DNA from: Macrocybe gigantea
Taxonomy: Eukaryota > Basidiomycota > Agaricomycetes > Agaricales > Callistosporiaceae
Assembly: GCA_011319805.1 (NCBI GenBank)
Contig: SJRY01000259.1
Span: forward strand, 1 to 17,362
DNA: 17,362 nt
Reading direction: 5' to 3'
The position numbers and the translations under genes were made by a program. Below, one piece after another: positions 8,964 through 17,362 of this stretch (position 1 is its first letter; every line of letters starts with the position of its first letter). The notes beneath the pieces were generated by a model that saw only the letters and a program-made list of their open reading frames with translations, was not told the origin of the DNA and did not search any database.

Positions 8964-10735
8964 TTAGGCGGAAGCGGCTATGGTCCCTTTCAAACCGCTA
9001 ATAGATGGCGCGAAGAAGTATTCCCCTCCCTTGGAAATGATAAAGTCCGGAAGGGACAGCTCGGCAGAGGGATCGTTGGGATTGGTACCAGTCAGCTTCC
9101 TTTCACCCTGTCCAATCAACGGGTCTAGACCGGGAACTTGGGATTGGGCGCCTGGAGGGAATGACGCGGCGTTCGCCCAACCTGTAACCAGAAGTGAGCG
9201 GCCCGATGAGGACAAGCAAAAAGAAAATTTACTCTTCTGGATGAAGGCGAAAGCCGTGCTTATGTTGCTTTGGTAGCACGCAAACAGAAGACCTCGTCCA
9301 TGGGCCGTCTTCCCCGTACGTTGCTCCTCTTTTGTTACTTCTGGGCCGAACTGGATACCACGCCGGGTGATACGACGATTATCCAAGGATATGCCCAGGG
9401 ATTCAAGGTCGGCACGGGATTCGTCTTGCGAGTATGGGCAGCGAAGGGGCAAATCTTCTGGAAGTTACCTTCCGCGGCATAGGTGAAGTTATTGTTTCTG
9501 AGAGGAAGCTCTGCATTTCCGCCTTTTTACAGAAGAGTTAGAAAATGCGTACCTCATGTGATCTGCCGCCAACTTAGGGTCGTCCTGGAATGGTGTCAAG
9601 TCTATGGGGGCACCTAAAGCGGAAAATAAGCGATATACACCGCTGGTGGACAGGTCGTCGACGTACCACTCTTCCACCGGCCTACGAGCCGAGCGCCCAA
9701 AAGCTCGCTACCCTGCTCCTTGGTGAGCCCTGGAATAGACACGGGGTGATCCTTCAAGAATGTGTTGAACTCTGGTACTTGCTGGAACAGGTAGCGGAAG
9801 GCGAGGAAGCTGCCGTCGACCTGCCATGCGGGTCGGTTCGTCACGGGGTCGCCTTGATGGCCAGTAATGATGGAACCGGCAGGGACGGGAGTGGGGACCG
9901 GAGGAGGGTTCTTGTCAAATCCAATGATCGCGGGATTTGAAATCCCATCCAAGAAACCAAAGCTGTAAGCAAGAACAACGTACGTCACAGGGCAATATAT
10001 GAAGTCGGGGACGACTCACTGTTCATGGCCTGAGAATTTGTCTGGGCGGACGTCACCCACAATTGTGGTGATTTCCTTGATGGAAGCCGACTGAGTACCG
10101 AAGTTGAAAATTTGTTTGACTTGCTTGAACTTTTTGTCGACGGTGCCGTGGCTCTCTCCAGAAATGAGAATGATGCCATGGATATCTTGGAGGAAAGCCG
10201 GATCCCAGTCTGGGACGAACGAGCTACCGGAACCGGTGCCTTTGTCCCCGAGCGACTCTGCATCAGCTTTCTGACCAAGTTTAAAATTTCCATCTGCGGC
10301 GCCAGTCAAAGTAGAATCATCCACGCCCATCTAAGAAATAGGCATATGACTTAGCATAGTAGCGTCGCGGAAAGCGGCTAGGCGCCACTTACAGTTATGA
10401 ATCCTTTGTGGAGAACGCGATGTTGACGCCAGCCATAGGGATCAGAGTCTTGTCACCTCGCTTCCTGCGGTCATCAATGTCCTTGCGGTCTTTCAGGACT
10501 TGAGATGTTGTCTCAATCAAGGGCAGAAGTTTCAGGAGTTGGCTCCTGAATGCCGTGGAATTGGTGATTTGAAAGAAGAAATACGTTTGGGTCTTCTTCG
10601 GAAGGCCACTCCTACACCAATGGTATAGGCACGATGCATTTTTGCTGAGATATAGAAGAGACCTACAAGATATCCCTTGGATGTTATCAAGGTCGAGAGC
10701 CGGAACTGTGTGGGTGGAATAGGCTGCTGAGACAT
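8964..10735 (-). CDS. Dye-decolorizing peroxidase (DyP-type heme peroxidase)
   Basis: Heme peroxidase that oxidizes dyes, phenolics and related aromatics with hydrogen peroxide. Seven exons: 10735-10667, 10611-10393, 10330-10020, 9962-9667, 9613-9553, 9497-9233 and 9181-8964. The protein is about 480 residues, normal for fungal DyPs. Family landmarks are LDLDNIQG near the N-terminus, PKKTQTYFFFQITNS, the GFLDG motif with catalytic Asp206, CPFAAHTRKTNP with the proximal heme ligand His341, and the distal Arg365 in ITRRG exactly 24 residues later, as in characterized fungal DyPs. Then come RGLLFACYQSNIS, LTGTNPNDP and GGEYFFAPSIS. No signal peptide is seen after MSQQPIPPTQF, so secretion is not supported. 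Four single bases are missing near 10702, 10674, 10405 and 9415; with them the total is 1443. All catalytic residues are present, so I treat the gene as functional and the breaks as suspect sequence. Confidence 0.94.
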
Positions 10736-12389
10736 GAGGAGCTCCTTGGGTGATGCTGGAATTGTGGTATGGGTTTGAAGAGGAAAAGATTTACAATGTG
10801 CTAGCTGTTCAGGACGAGTGTGAGTTAAGCATAATGCCTTATATATGATAGCAGTAAGTGTCCCCGTACCCATCCGAATATGCACGGCAAACGTAAGACC
10901 GTTCTTACGAGATGCGACTATTGAGGTATACACAAAGCGATGCATTGATGCGTTGTTTGCGCAAACTCTCGGAGTATCTTGGCTTTGTTTCGGTAGGCTT
11001 GTTCAGGACAAAAACCCGAGTATGGCGGAGACAGAGTCAGGTTTGAACTCGAAAATCGGTACTGAGAACACAATTGGGGAATTATCATCTTGAATCCGGT
11101 CGAGCAAGGCACAAGAGGTGAACAGAAAACGGAAAGACTTGGAAAAAAAATAACGTTGCCTCCCCATCACGTCATTCACCGCAAGGAGTTTCACAAAGGG
11201 CGTAGAGCGGTAAGCACACACCTCCGGACCCGGACCGACCTGGAACATAGCGGCATACTTCTCGGGTTTGACACGTAATTATGAATGCGCGCTCTCCGAA
11301 AACGAGCTGTACAAAGAGTTCACTACCGAGACATCACTTCCGCTCCGATAATGTCGGTGTCTTCGGCGTCGTGCACAGGCCCGATGGAATGAAACGATAA
11401 GCATCACAAGTATGCGATTCAAACCCCATTGCGGACCGTTCACCGTCGGTGGCGATCAGTGCGCAGTCTCACAAAAGACACGCAGTGGGCTTCGGTTTCT
11501 GTGAAACGCATGGAATTTGGGAAAGACACCGCCTTTAACGGGGATCCAGACCGAAAGATGATGAGGCGGAGAGAAGGCAAGCCCATTGAGAGAACGTAAT
11601 TGCGAGCATCCGTCGCTCGGTCCAGCTCACCTTCTCTCTAATATCGGGCTTAATCTGATGCATGGACACAGGTCAACCTTGACGCCAGCGCCCGCTGAAG
11701 TTCACGGGCTCATGCCCTAGGCTCAGGTGGCTGTAGCTGTGCGACCCAGCGCTGACATCAAGAAAGTTATGTCAAGTGTCAGGTGGTGACAATGAGCCAC
11801 GTACTTAGCTAACGGATTTGAAACCGACCTTCGGGATGCATGGATGTCAATTTACGTGTCGTGGGTGGCGACAGTGTGCCGAATAACTTGGAAGAACTTG
11901 TGTCTGGTACAAGAGAAATTTCACTACAGCTAAGTTTTGTCGAGGTGATGTTGTTGGACAGGAAGTGCCTTGGAGTCTGGGGATCGAGCAACGAATGCCT
12001 TTTCCGATGTGATGCGGCGAGAAAACACCCAAAAGAGGATAAGCCAGCGCCGACTCGGGGAAGACAATGCCGCTCATCCTCTTCATGAAGAGAACGGGAG
12101 TACTGAAGACGTCTATAAGGCACGATGGATGAAGGAGGCACAGGAACGACGAATAGAGTCTGTTGAGTGGTGAAATACGGTTAGGACAGCTCCCAATGAA
12201 CGATCTGTTCCCCACGAAGGGATGCAACTGCCACCATCATAGGTGTGTCGTATGGCAGGTTACTTGGTCACTAATTTCTCCGGCAGCAGGGAGAAAAAGT
12301 TCAGTAATCGCGAGTAGGCTATTGGGTCGTCCGAAGGGGAGGAGAAAAAGAGCCAGCCAAACAAAGCCAAGCAAGTTTACGATCCTGCG
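10736..12389. other. Long gene-free stretch between divergent peroxidase and methyltransferase genes
   Basis: About 1650 bases, the longest gap in the window. It must hold the promoters of the DyP gene (leftward) and the methyltransferase (rightward). I translated both strands in pieces and found only short open frames without recognizable family motifs or a consistent splice pattern. The base composition is fairly even and does not look like an AT-rich transposon graveyard. I saw no tRNA-like fold or terminal inverted repeats. A degraded or lineage-specific gene cannot be excluded. Confidence 0.5.
10838..10848 (-). promoter_or_regulatory. Possible TATA box of the DyP gene
   Basis: On the minus strand this reads ATATATAAGG, about 105 bases upstream of the DyP start codon at 10735, a usual distance for a fungal TATA element given a short leader. 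No other TATA-like run is as close. The call rests on motif and spacing only. Confidence 0.4.
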
Positions 12390-13451
12390 ATGAAACTCAG
12401 TGCTGCGTTCAGCGTCCTCTTGGACCTCCGTTTTGCCCTTCAGAATGCCCTGCTGCCCACCTTCCTTGCCGTACTTCGTGCACCCTATCTACTATTCAAT
12501 AAGGATGCCATCTCACGACTCTTCATGGCTAAGCTCTGGGTTACCTTTGGAGACGGCGTTGATGGCAATGGTAAACCCGTCAAGGAGCATTTGATCACGC
12601 CAAACGCGTATGGGGTCGTGCTGGACATTGGCGCAGGTTTAAAGATTTTCTTTCGTCTACATATCTATTGATCTCATCTGACTAAGTCGGGTGCTTCTAC
12701 TTTTTTTCATCTGCCATGCAGGACACGGGCATACATCGCGATACTTGGACCGTACTCGCGTAACGAAATATATCGCGCTGGAGCCAAACGCGCACATGCA
12801 CACTGATTTGCGCTCCGTCGCAAACGAGGCCGGGTTCACCGAAGCGGATGGTCATTGCTGATCCTGTCCTGCGGAGCAGAAGACATTGAGTCGATCTGCT
12901 CTTCCATGAATGAGGATGTCGGCCGGCATCAGCCTCCTGTAGACACACTCATCTCAATCCTCTCGCTCTGCACCATCCCATCTCCAGAGCGGACCCTTTT
13001 CAGGCTTGTCAAAGACGTGCTGAAGCCCGGTGGACAGTTCCTGTTCTACGAGCACGTCTTGAGTGACAGAAGCGATGTTGCGTGGTGGCAGAAATTCTGG
13101 GCGCCGGTGTGGCAGATCGCTTTCGATGGCTGCCGGATGGATCGGCCTACTCATCGTTGGGTTGAGAGAATGCCCTTTGAAGAAGGTGCGGATGAGGGGA
13201 GCATGTGGGGCGAAAGTAAAATGTGGGGAAAGGAAGGAGAGCCAGAGGAGGACTTGTTCTTCCACAGGGTCGGCAAGTTCAACAAAGTAAGTGCCTGAAT
13301 GCAGCAAGGTTAGAGGTCAAGGATTGTAGTTACGATACCACTCGTTCCTGGATTGCTGGATTGCTATACTAACTCGTGCTGTCAGTATCACACCCTTTCT
13401 CTGCGCAAAAATGTATCATCTGAGCAATTGGAGTTTCTTAAGATCTGTTGA
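12390..13451 (+). CDS. METTL7-like SAM-dependent methyltransferase
   Basis: Class I methyltransferase of the type-11/METTL7-like group; the substrate is not evident. Three exons: 12390-12636, 12722-13286 and 13386-13451, with introns of 85 and 99 bases. The predicted 292 residues begin with a hydrophobic stretch (about residues 6-30) that may anchor the protein in a membrane, as in METTL7 proteins. SAM-binding motif I, VLDIGAGHGHTSRYL, spans the first intron at residues 77-91. IALEPNAHMH fits motif II, VDTLISILSLCTIP fits the post-motif strand, and VLKPGGQFLFYEHV is the classic motif near the end of the fold. The C-terminus, EEDLFFHRVGKFNK then YHTLSLRKN, is family-like. One base is missing near 12863, just before LILSCGAEDIES; with it the coding total is 879. 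Its start lies about 1650 bases from the divergent DyP gene. Confidence 0.85.
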
Positions 13452-13692
13452 AATGCGATTTGAAAAGTAAGACCGTCGAATCAGTGCAGGACGGTCACAC
13501 GGTCTTGTCTCCTTCACAGCGACCTAAAAACAGCTGGTTACAGCATACCGTTGATACGCATCTTGGCCTAGCCGCCTAGATCCAGACATTGGAAAACATG
13601 ATGTGATCACATCTGCAGGTTATAATGCCTGGTTGTGGGAAGGATTAGGATGACCTTGATTTCGACCGTAATACTCGCTTCGAGGTGCAAGC
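13452..13692. other. Short intergenic region; nothing recognized
   Basis: About 240 bases between the methyltransferase stop and the proposed start of the F-box-like gene. If that gene has an earlier exon it would lie here: an overlapping frame at about 13680-13810 reads LVDLECPALDELQYIL, which is also protein-like, so the true 5' end is unsettled. Confidence 0.4.
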
Positions 13693-15563
13693 ATGTGGAA
13701 TTTCCCTCGAGGACATCGCTCTGTCGTCTCGTCGACCTCGAATGCCCAGCATTGGATGAGTTGCAATACATTTTATGGTCCCTACAACCAGCGCGCTCTC
13801 GACTTTCGACGTTTCTTTCTGTCTATCGTTCTGGACGCGGATGCCGACAAAGACTTTGCTGGTATACGCTTGGTAATCGTGCACGAGGAGGACGAACACT
13901 TTGATGCTTTCGTGCGTTTCTGAGCACTGATGCCTGCTGAGAGATTGACCAGCGCCTGCACCAGTGGATAACAGAAGTGCATCCATCTGCAACTGTCGGC
14001 TCAGCCAGTCATCTGCGAGCCGCTCTTCGACAACGGCAGGAAAACGCGCGCAAGCGAAGACGGCTCATCGAAGAAGGCTCCAACTCGAAGAGCACGTCTC
14101 CACTATGCACCATCGTCTTTGAGGTCGTCGCAGATCCTTCTACCGCATACCCGGACGCATGCTATCTGGCGGTGCGTCCCCGATACATATGGACGAGACC
14201 TGTTCGCGTCGCCTTTGAATGCGTAGTGTTCCCCAATGACGTATCCGGATGCCTCGCGCTCGACCTCCGCTCATCGAGCCTTATAACCGACATCGTCATC
14301 CCTGGCTCTCGTCCATATGCCACCGAGGACGAAAACAGAGCATGTGAGATTAGAGTTTTGCCAGCTATCCGCGGAAAGCGTTCGTCTTTTGGCACTCGTC
14401 TCCCAAAAGACATCCTCAAGCGCGTTGCCGAACATCTGCTTGACACACCGAATCATGCCACGACACTTCGTTTGATGGGGCTCGTGTGCAAGAGATGGTC
14501 GGACGACGTTTTCAATGTCTACTTTGAGTACATGCTCTGGTACCAGCCGCGGAAATTCATGCCTGACCGTTGGTACCTCATCACCCAAGCGTTGGCAAGG
14601 AGGCCCGACAGGGGAAGGCTCGTAAAATCATACTACTTTGCGATCGTGATTGGTGACCGATGGGAAAGACGAGAGATCAGGAAAGCCATACGCATCATAC
14701 CGTCCGTTCGCAGGATTTATATGGATTATTGTTATTTCTCTATCAATTCCAGCCTGGTCAACGCCTTTGGCAAGCTTCGGGACGTTGAGATCTTCTCGTA
14801 CCAAGGCGATCGACAAATGCCAATTTCCCTCTGGATCCCCAAACTGGACGATATCCGTCACCTTGCTATGAGCTGGCCGAAGTTAAGAATACTCAGCATA
14901 TGCAACTGGATGACCGCGACCACGGGCTTCGCATCTCGTATTGCTAAAATGCCTTCCATTTTATCCGTTATCAAGGGTCACAAGGTAATCATGCTTCACA
15001 GAGGTTTTGCGGCGAATCTAATCTGGACTCCTTTACAGCAGATACTAAAGTTGGAGGAGCTAACATTGGCTCATGGAGTCATTGTCCGGAGCAAAGAACT
15101 CCTCCGTTTCCTCCCCAACACAGGGTCCTATCTCCGGACCATCGACTTCTCGTACCTCGATATCGAGCATGCCGCCTTCCGAGATTTCCTCCATCAAGTC
15201 GCGCCGACTTTGCAACATATAAAGCTGGCATACGTCACGGAGATGCATCGCGGAAATGATGATCATGCTCTAGACATAGCAGTCTTTCGCATGCGCTCGC
15301 TCACCACCGCTCACATTGACGGCGATCTGATCAGTGATCAGTTCATTGGCAGCAAACCGCCTTCGGAGAAACCGGGCGAGGTCTGTAGAGTGGTCACTCA
15401 GAACACCCCTGACGTGAACCCCCTGGGCCTACCCAACGCGTTGAGGCGAACCGGGTGGAATTCTATTACTTGTTACGGACTCAATCTTTTCATGCTCGAT
15501 TTTCTATTGCCGGACGTGTCGTTCGTGGCCCAGGTGAGAAACCTCGAGGTCCGTTTGTTGTAG
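13693..15563 (+). CDS. F-box-like protein, probable ubiquitin-ligase substrate adaptor
   Basis: The long frame from 13953 to the stop at 15563 has no ATG near its left end (the first in-frame start-like codon, 13977, is GTG), so an upstream exon is needed. A 41-base intron at 13912-13952 (GTGCGT to GACCAG) joins it in frame to 13693-13911, giving about 609 residues. An F-box-like segment is at about 14395-14530: TRLPKDILKRVAEHLLDT, then LRLMGLVCKRWSDDVF. Downstream, spaced hydrophobic stretches such as LRILSICNW, LEELTLAHG and LRTIDFSYLDI look like irregular leucine-rich repeats, as in many basidiomycete F-box proteins. F-box proteins join Skp1 in SCF ligases; the target is unknown. No frame breaks over 1.6 kb. 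The start exon is uncertain, and the residues before the F-box (an acidic HEEDEHFDAF block, then a basic stretch with RKRRR) match nothing I know. Confidence 0.65.
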
Positions 15564-15762
15564 GGTCGTGGAATGTACCGCTAAACCTCCATGATAAGCA
15601 TCCAACAAACGACTTGTTATGCTTCATATCTATCTGCTATTTGATCCAGGCAGGGTATTGCACGAGATAATTGCATTTAACTATTGGCCGAATCGAGAGC
15701 TTTCCCAAAATATGGTATTCAGTCAGATTCGGATCTAGCTTTCTAAAACGCGGTGGAACAAT
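15564..15762. other. Convergent intergenic region
   Basis: About 200 bases between the F-box-like gene and the end of the minus-strand esterase. I see nothing in it beyond ordinary 3' flanking sequence. Confidence 0.5.
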
Positions 15763-17362
15763 TTACCTGCACCTACCAAGAGTTCTGCGGAAGTCATGAC
15801 AGGCCTGATAGTCGGCTCTCCTAACTCCGTGACATTGAACGACATCTCGATACTCTCCGTCCATCTGGGCCAGAATGGATCACATCCGACTTAATAAATT
15901 TTTGATTCGGATTCAATGAAACGGTAAAATCCGAGAACGAGCCTGAAAATGAACTGGTAAAAATGGGATTGGTGAGCGTTCGAGGACCGAAAGGATTCTT
16001 CCTGATGGATTGAACACCTTAGGGTCAAGACAATGCGATAGATAGCCATAACGTGGCTTACATGGGAAAGTAATAGGGCAGGTCCGCACCATGCGCCCCA
16101 GGTGGCACAGAAAATTGGCCCTAAAGGACCTAAGATGGAAAAATTCTAGCAGCGAGATCCGCGACGTACCTTGAAAGACTGCCCTCCAAATGCACGGAGC
16201 AAGTAGTAAGTAGGACAAGTAAATAACGCTGGTTGTCTCGTTACTCATGCTGCTAATTCATTTGACCTAGTGGAACTCACATTCCCCGATTATGGCCACG
16301 ATTTGTGCATAATTGTTACCAAATGAATGGTACATTGACTCCACAGCTTTTATTTCCTGTTGGCCAAAGGTTGGGAAGAGATCATGGATGGAGATATTTC
16401 CCGTGTATGGGCCAAACGCCAGTCCTTGCGAATTTGTTACTGCTAGGACAGCCTTCTGTGAGAGAAAGGTTCGGAACTCAGCGGTTGAGAGATGGAATAG
16501 CAGCGCCTACTCCATTAATCCTACTTTTTTCAACGCCTCAGTGGGTTGTTGAGAAATGAAAGTCCCATTAACGACGGGTGCGAAAAGAAAGACGCCAAAG
16601 AGTTTGTGGGCCAGTACGTCGAAGGTGATCTTTTGCAGAACGTCGATGCCGACGGTCCGTAAACACGCCAACGCATCAAGCGCAGAGGAACAACTATGCG
16701 CAGTCCGCCAGCCGCGGGTCATTGCGAGTCTAAACAGGTTTCTTACCTCGTTCGATGGACATTTAAATAATCATACAGAGCCTAACAAACCAACTCAACG
16801 TCCCATCACGGCAACGCTCGTGAGACATCAAACCTTACCTCAAGAATCGGCTCGACATACCAATATTGAGCTGAAAGGAATTCCGAGCTGAGGATCTCCT
16901 CTGAACAATGACGGTGTGGTCCTCCCATTATTTGCAATGACATGATATAAAACAGAACCAGCGCCTACATCTTCTATGAGCCGGAAGAGCGCATTTGCAA
17001 AAGAAGAATTGCTGGTCAACTACGAAACTAGTCAGCCGTCGTGGGTAAAACAGTATCCAAAGGAAGAACCGCACGGAGTCCAACGTTCAGTGCACCGTCA
17101 CGCTTCACGTTCTTCCGAGCAAGGAAGCCCAGTACGCCCAATCTATACTGAACAACCACAGTGATGACGCTGTTGTTTGATTCCCGCACCAGGTCTGCAC
17201 CAGTTATATATGCTCCACTGCAATTGAAGTATAAGAAATACATAAGAGACTGACGGAACACGGCAGTACCCGTGAACCCAAACGACAACTGGAAAATCCA
17301 TAGTCCTCCAAGAGGACCTGGAGCATACACACTGAAATGTGGTAGGTCACATAGGGACGCCC
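15763..17362 (-). pseudogene. Type-B carboxylesterase/lipase, 5' incomplete, probably inactive
   Basis: Alpha/beta-hydrolase of the COesterase family, read leftward from the window edge. Recognizable blocks: VYAPGPLGG and FPVVVWVHG (17330-17270), GADLVRESNNSVITVVVQYRLGV and GALNVGLLDQQF (17217-17005), GAGSVLYHVIANNG, SAQYWYVEPILE ending at 16839, a 16722-16507 block with LFGVFLFAPVV and PTEALKK, LFPTFGQQEIKAVESMY, CPTYYLLRAFGGQSFK, VPPGAHGADLPYYFP carrying the likely catalytic His, and a C-terminal WPRWTESIEMSFNVT. Introns are at, among others, 17269-17218 and 17074-17020. The nucleophile elbow GESAG is absent: the segment before GAGSVL is about 38 bases short and reads with Asp in place of Ser. 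The catalytic acid site reads SQG where the family has an EG. At least three single-base losses (near 17300, 15878 and 15775) add frame breaks. The family call is firm; the pseudogene call is likely but not proven. Confidence 0.75.

Noticed and set aside
11640..11760. A tRNA-like or hairpin element around the GCCCGCTGAAGTTCACGGGC sequence
   Set aside because: Only a short inverted match was visible. I could not fit acceptor, anticodon and T arms with conserved bases.
13977..15563. Start of the F-box-like gene at 13977
   Set aside because: The codon there is GTG, not ATG. A GT-AG intron at 13912-13952 connects the frame to an upstream exon, which is a more ordinary eukaryotic structure.
12390..15563. 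A secondary-metabolite gene cluster built on the methyltransferase
   Set aside because: No synthase, terpene cyclase or oxidoreductase backbone gene is present; the methyltransferase resembles METTL7-type membrane enzymes and its neighbours are unrelated.

Overview
The window looks like nuclear DNA of a mushroom-type basidiomycete (Agaricomycetes). Genes are split by many introns of about 50-70 bases with ordinary GT-AG ends, and the set includes two DUF6533 membrane-protein genes (a basidiomycete-rich family), a dye-decolorizing peroxidase, an F-box-like protein and a carboxylesterase. No species can be named from the sequence alone.

Layout from left to right: (1) 1-3034 (+), nine exons encoding the C-terminal 850 or so residues of the ribosome-assembly factor Noc1/Mak21. 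(2) 3231-7021, a diverged tandem duplication of about 2.4 kb. Each unit holds a minus-strand eight-exon DUF6533 gene (3231-4604 and 5669-7021) and the 3' end of MAK21. In unit 1 that end is the live gene; in unit 2 it is a dead relic at about 5095-5410. (3) 7022-7900, no gene seen. (4) 8032-8560 (+), a small spliced gene of unknown family. (5) 8964-10735 (-), a seven-exon DyP peroxidase with all catalytic residues. (6) 10736-12389, the longest gene-free stretch. (7) 12390-13451 (+), a METTL7-like SAM methyltransferase. (8) 13693-15563 (+), an F-box-like protein. (9) 15763-17362 (-), a type-B carboxylesterase, 5' cut by the window edge and probably a pseudogene.

The strongest window-wide signal is a set of single-base losses inside otherwise well-conserved coding exons: seven in MAK21, four in DyP, one each in the methyltransferase, the small gene and DUF6533 copy 1, and at least three in the esterase. 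Outside the esterase I found no gained bases and no in-frame stops. Most lie in or beside short homopolymers. When one base is allowed per site, every exon sum becomes divisible by three (DyP 1443, methyltransferase 879, small gene 414, DUF6533 copy 1 867, MAK21 in-window 2553). DUF6533 copy 2 (870) needs no correction. This fits undercalled bases in the assembly better than gene death. The esterase is different: two of its three catalytic residues are gone.

The genes do not form a pathway or cluster. The biology most worth following is the DUF6533 tandem pair, both copies kept open after substantial divergence, together with the truncated MAK21 end that travelled with the duplication. I saw no convincing tRNA, rRNA, transposon, CRISPR or new defence-like system.
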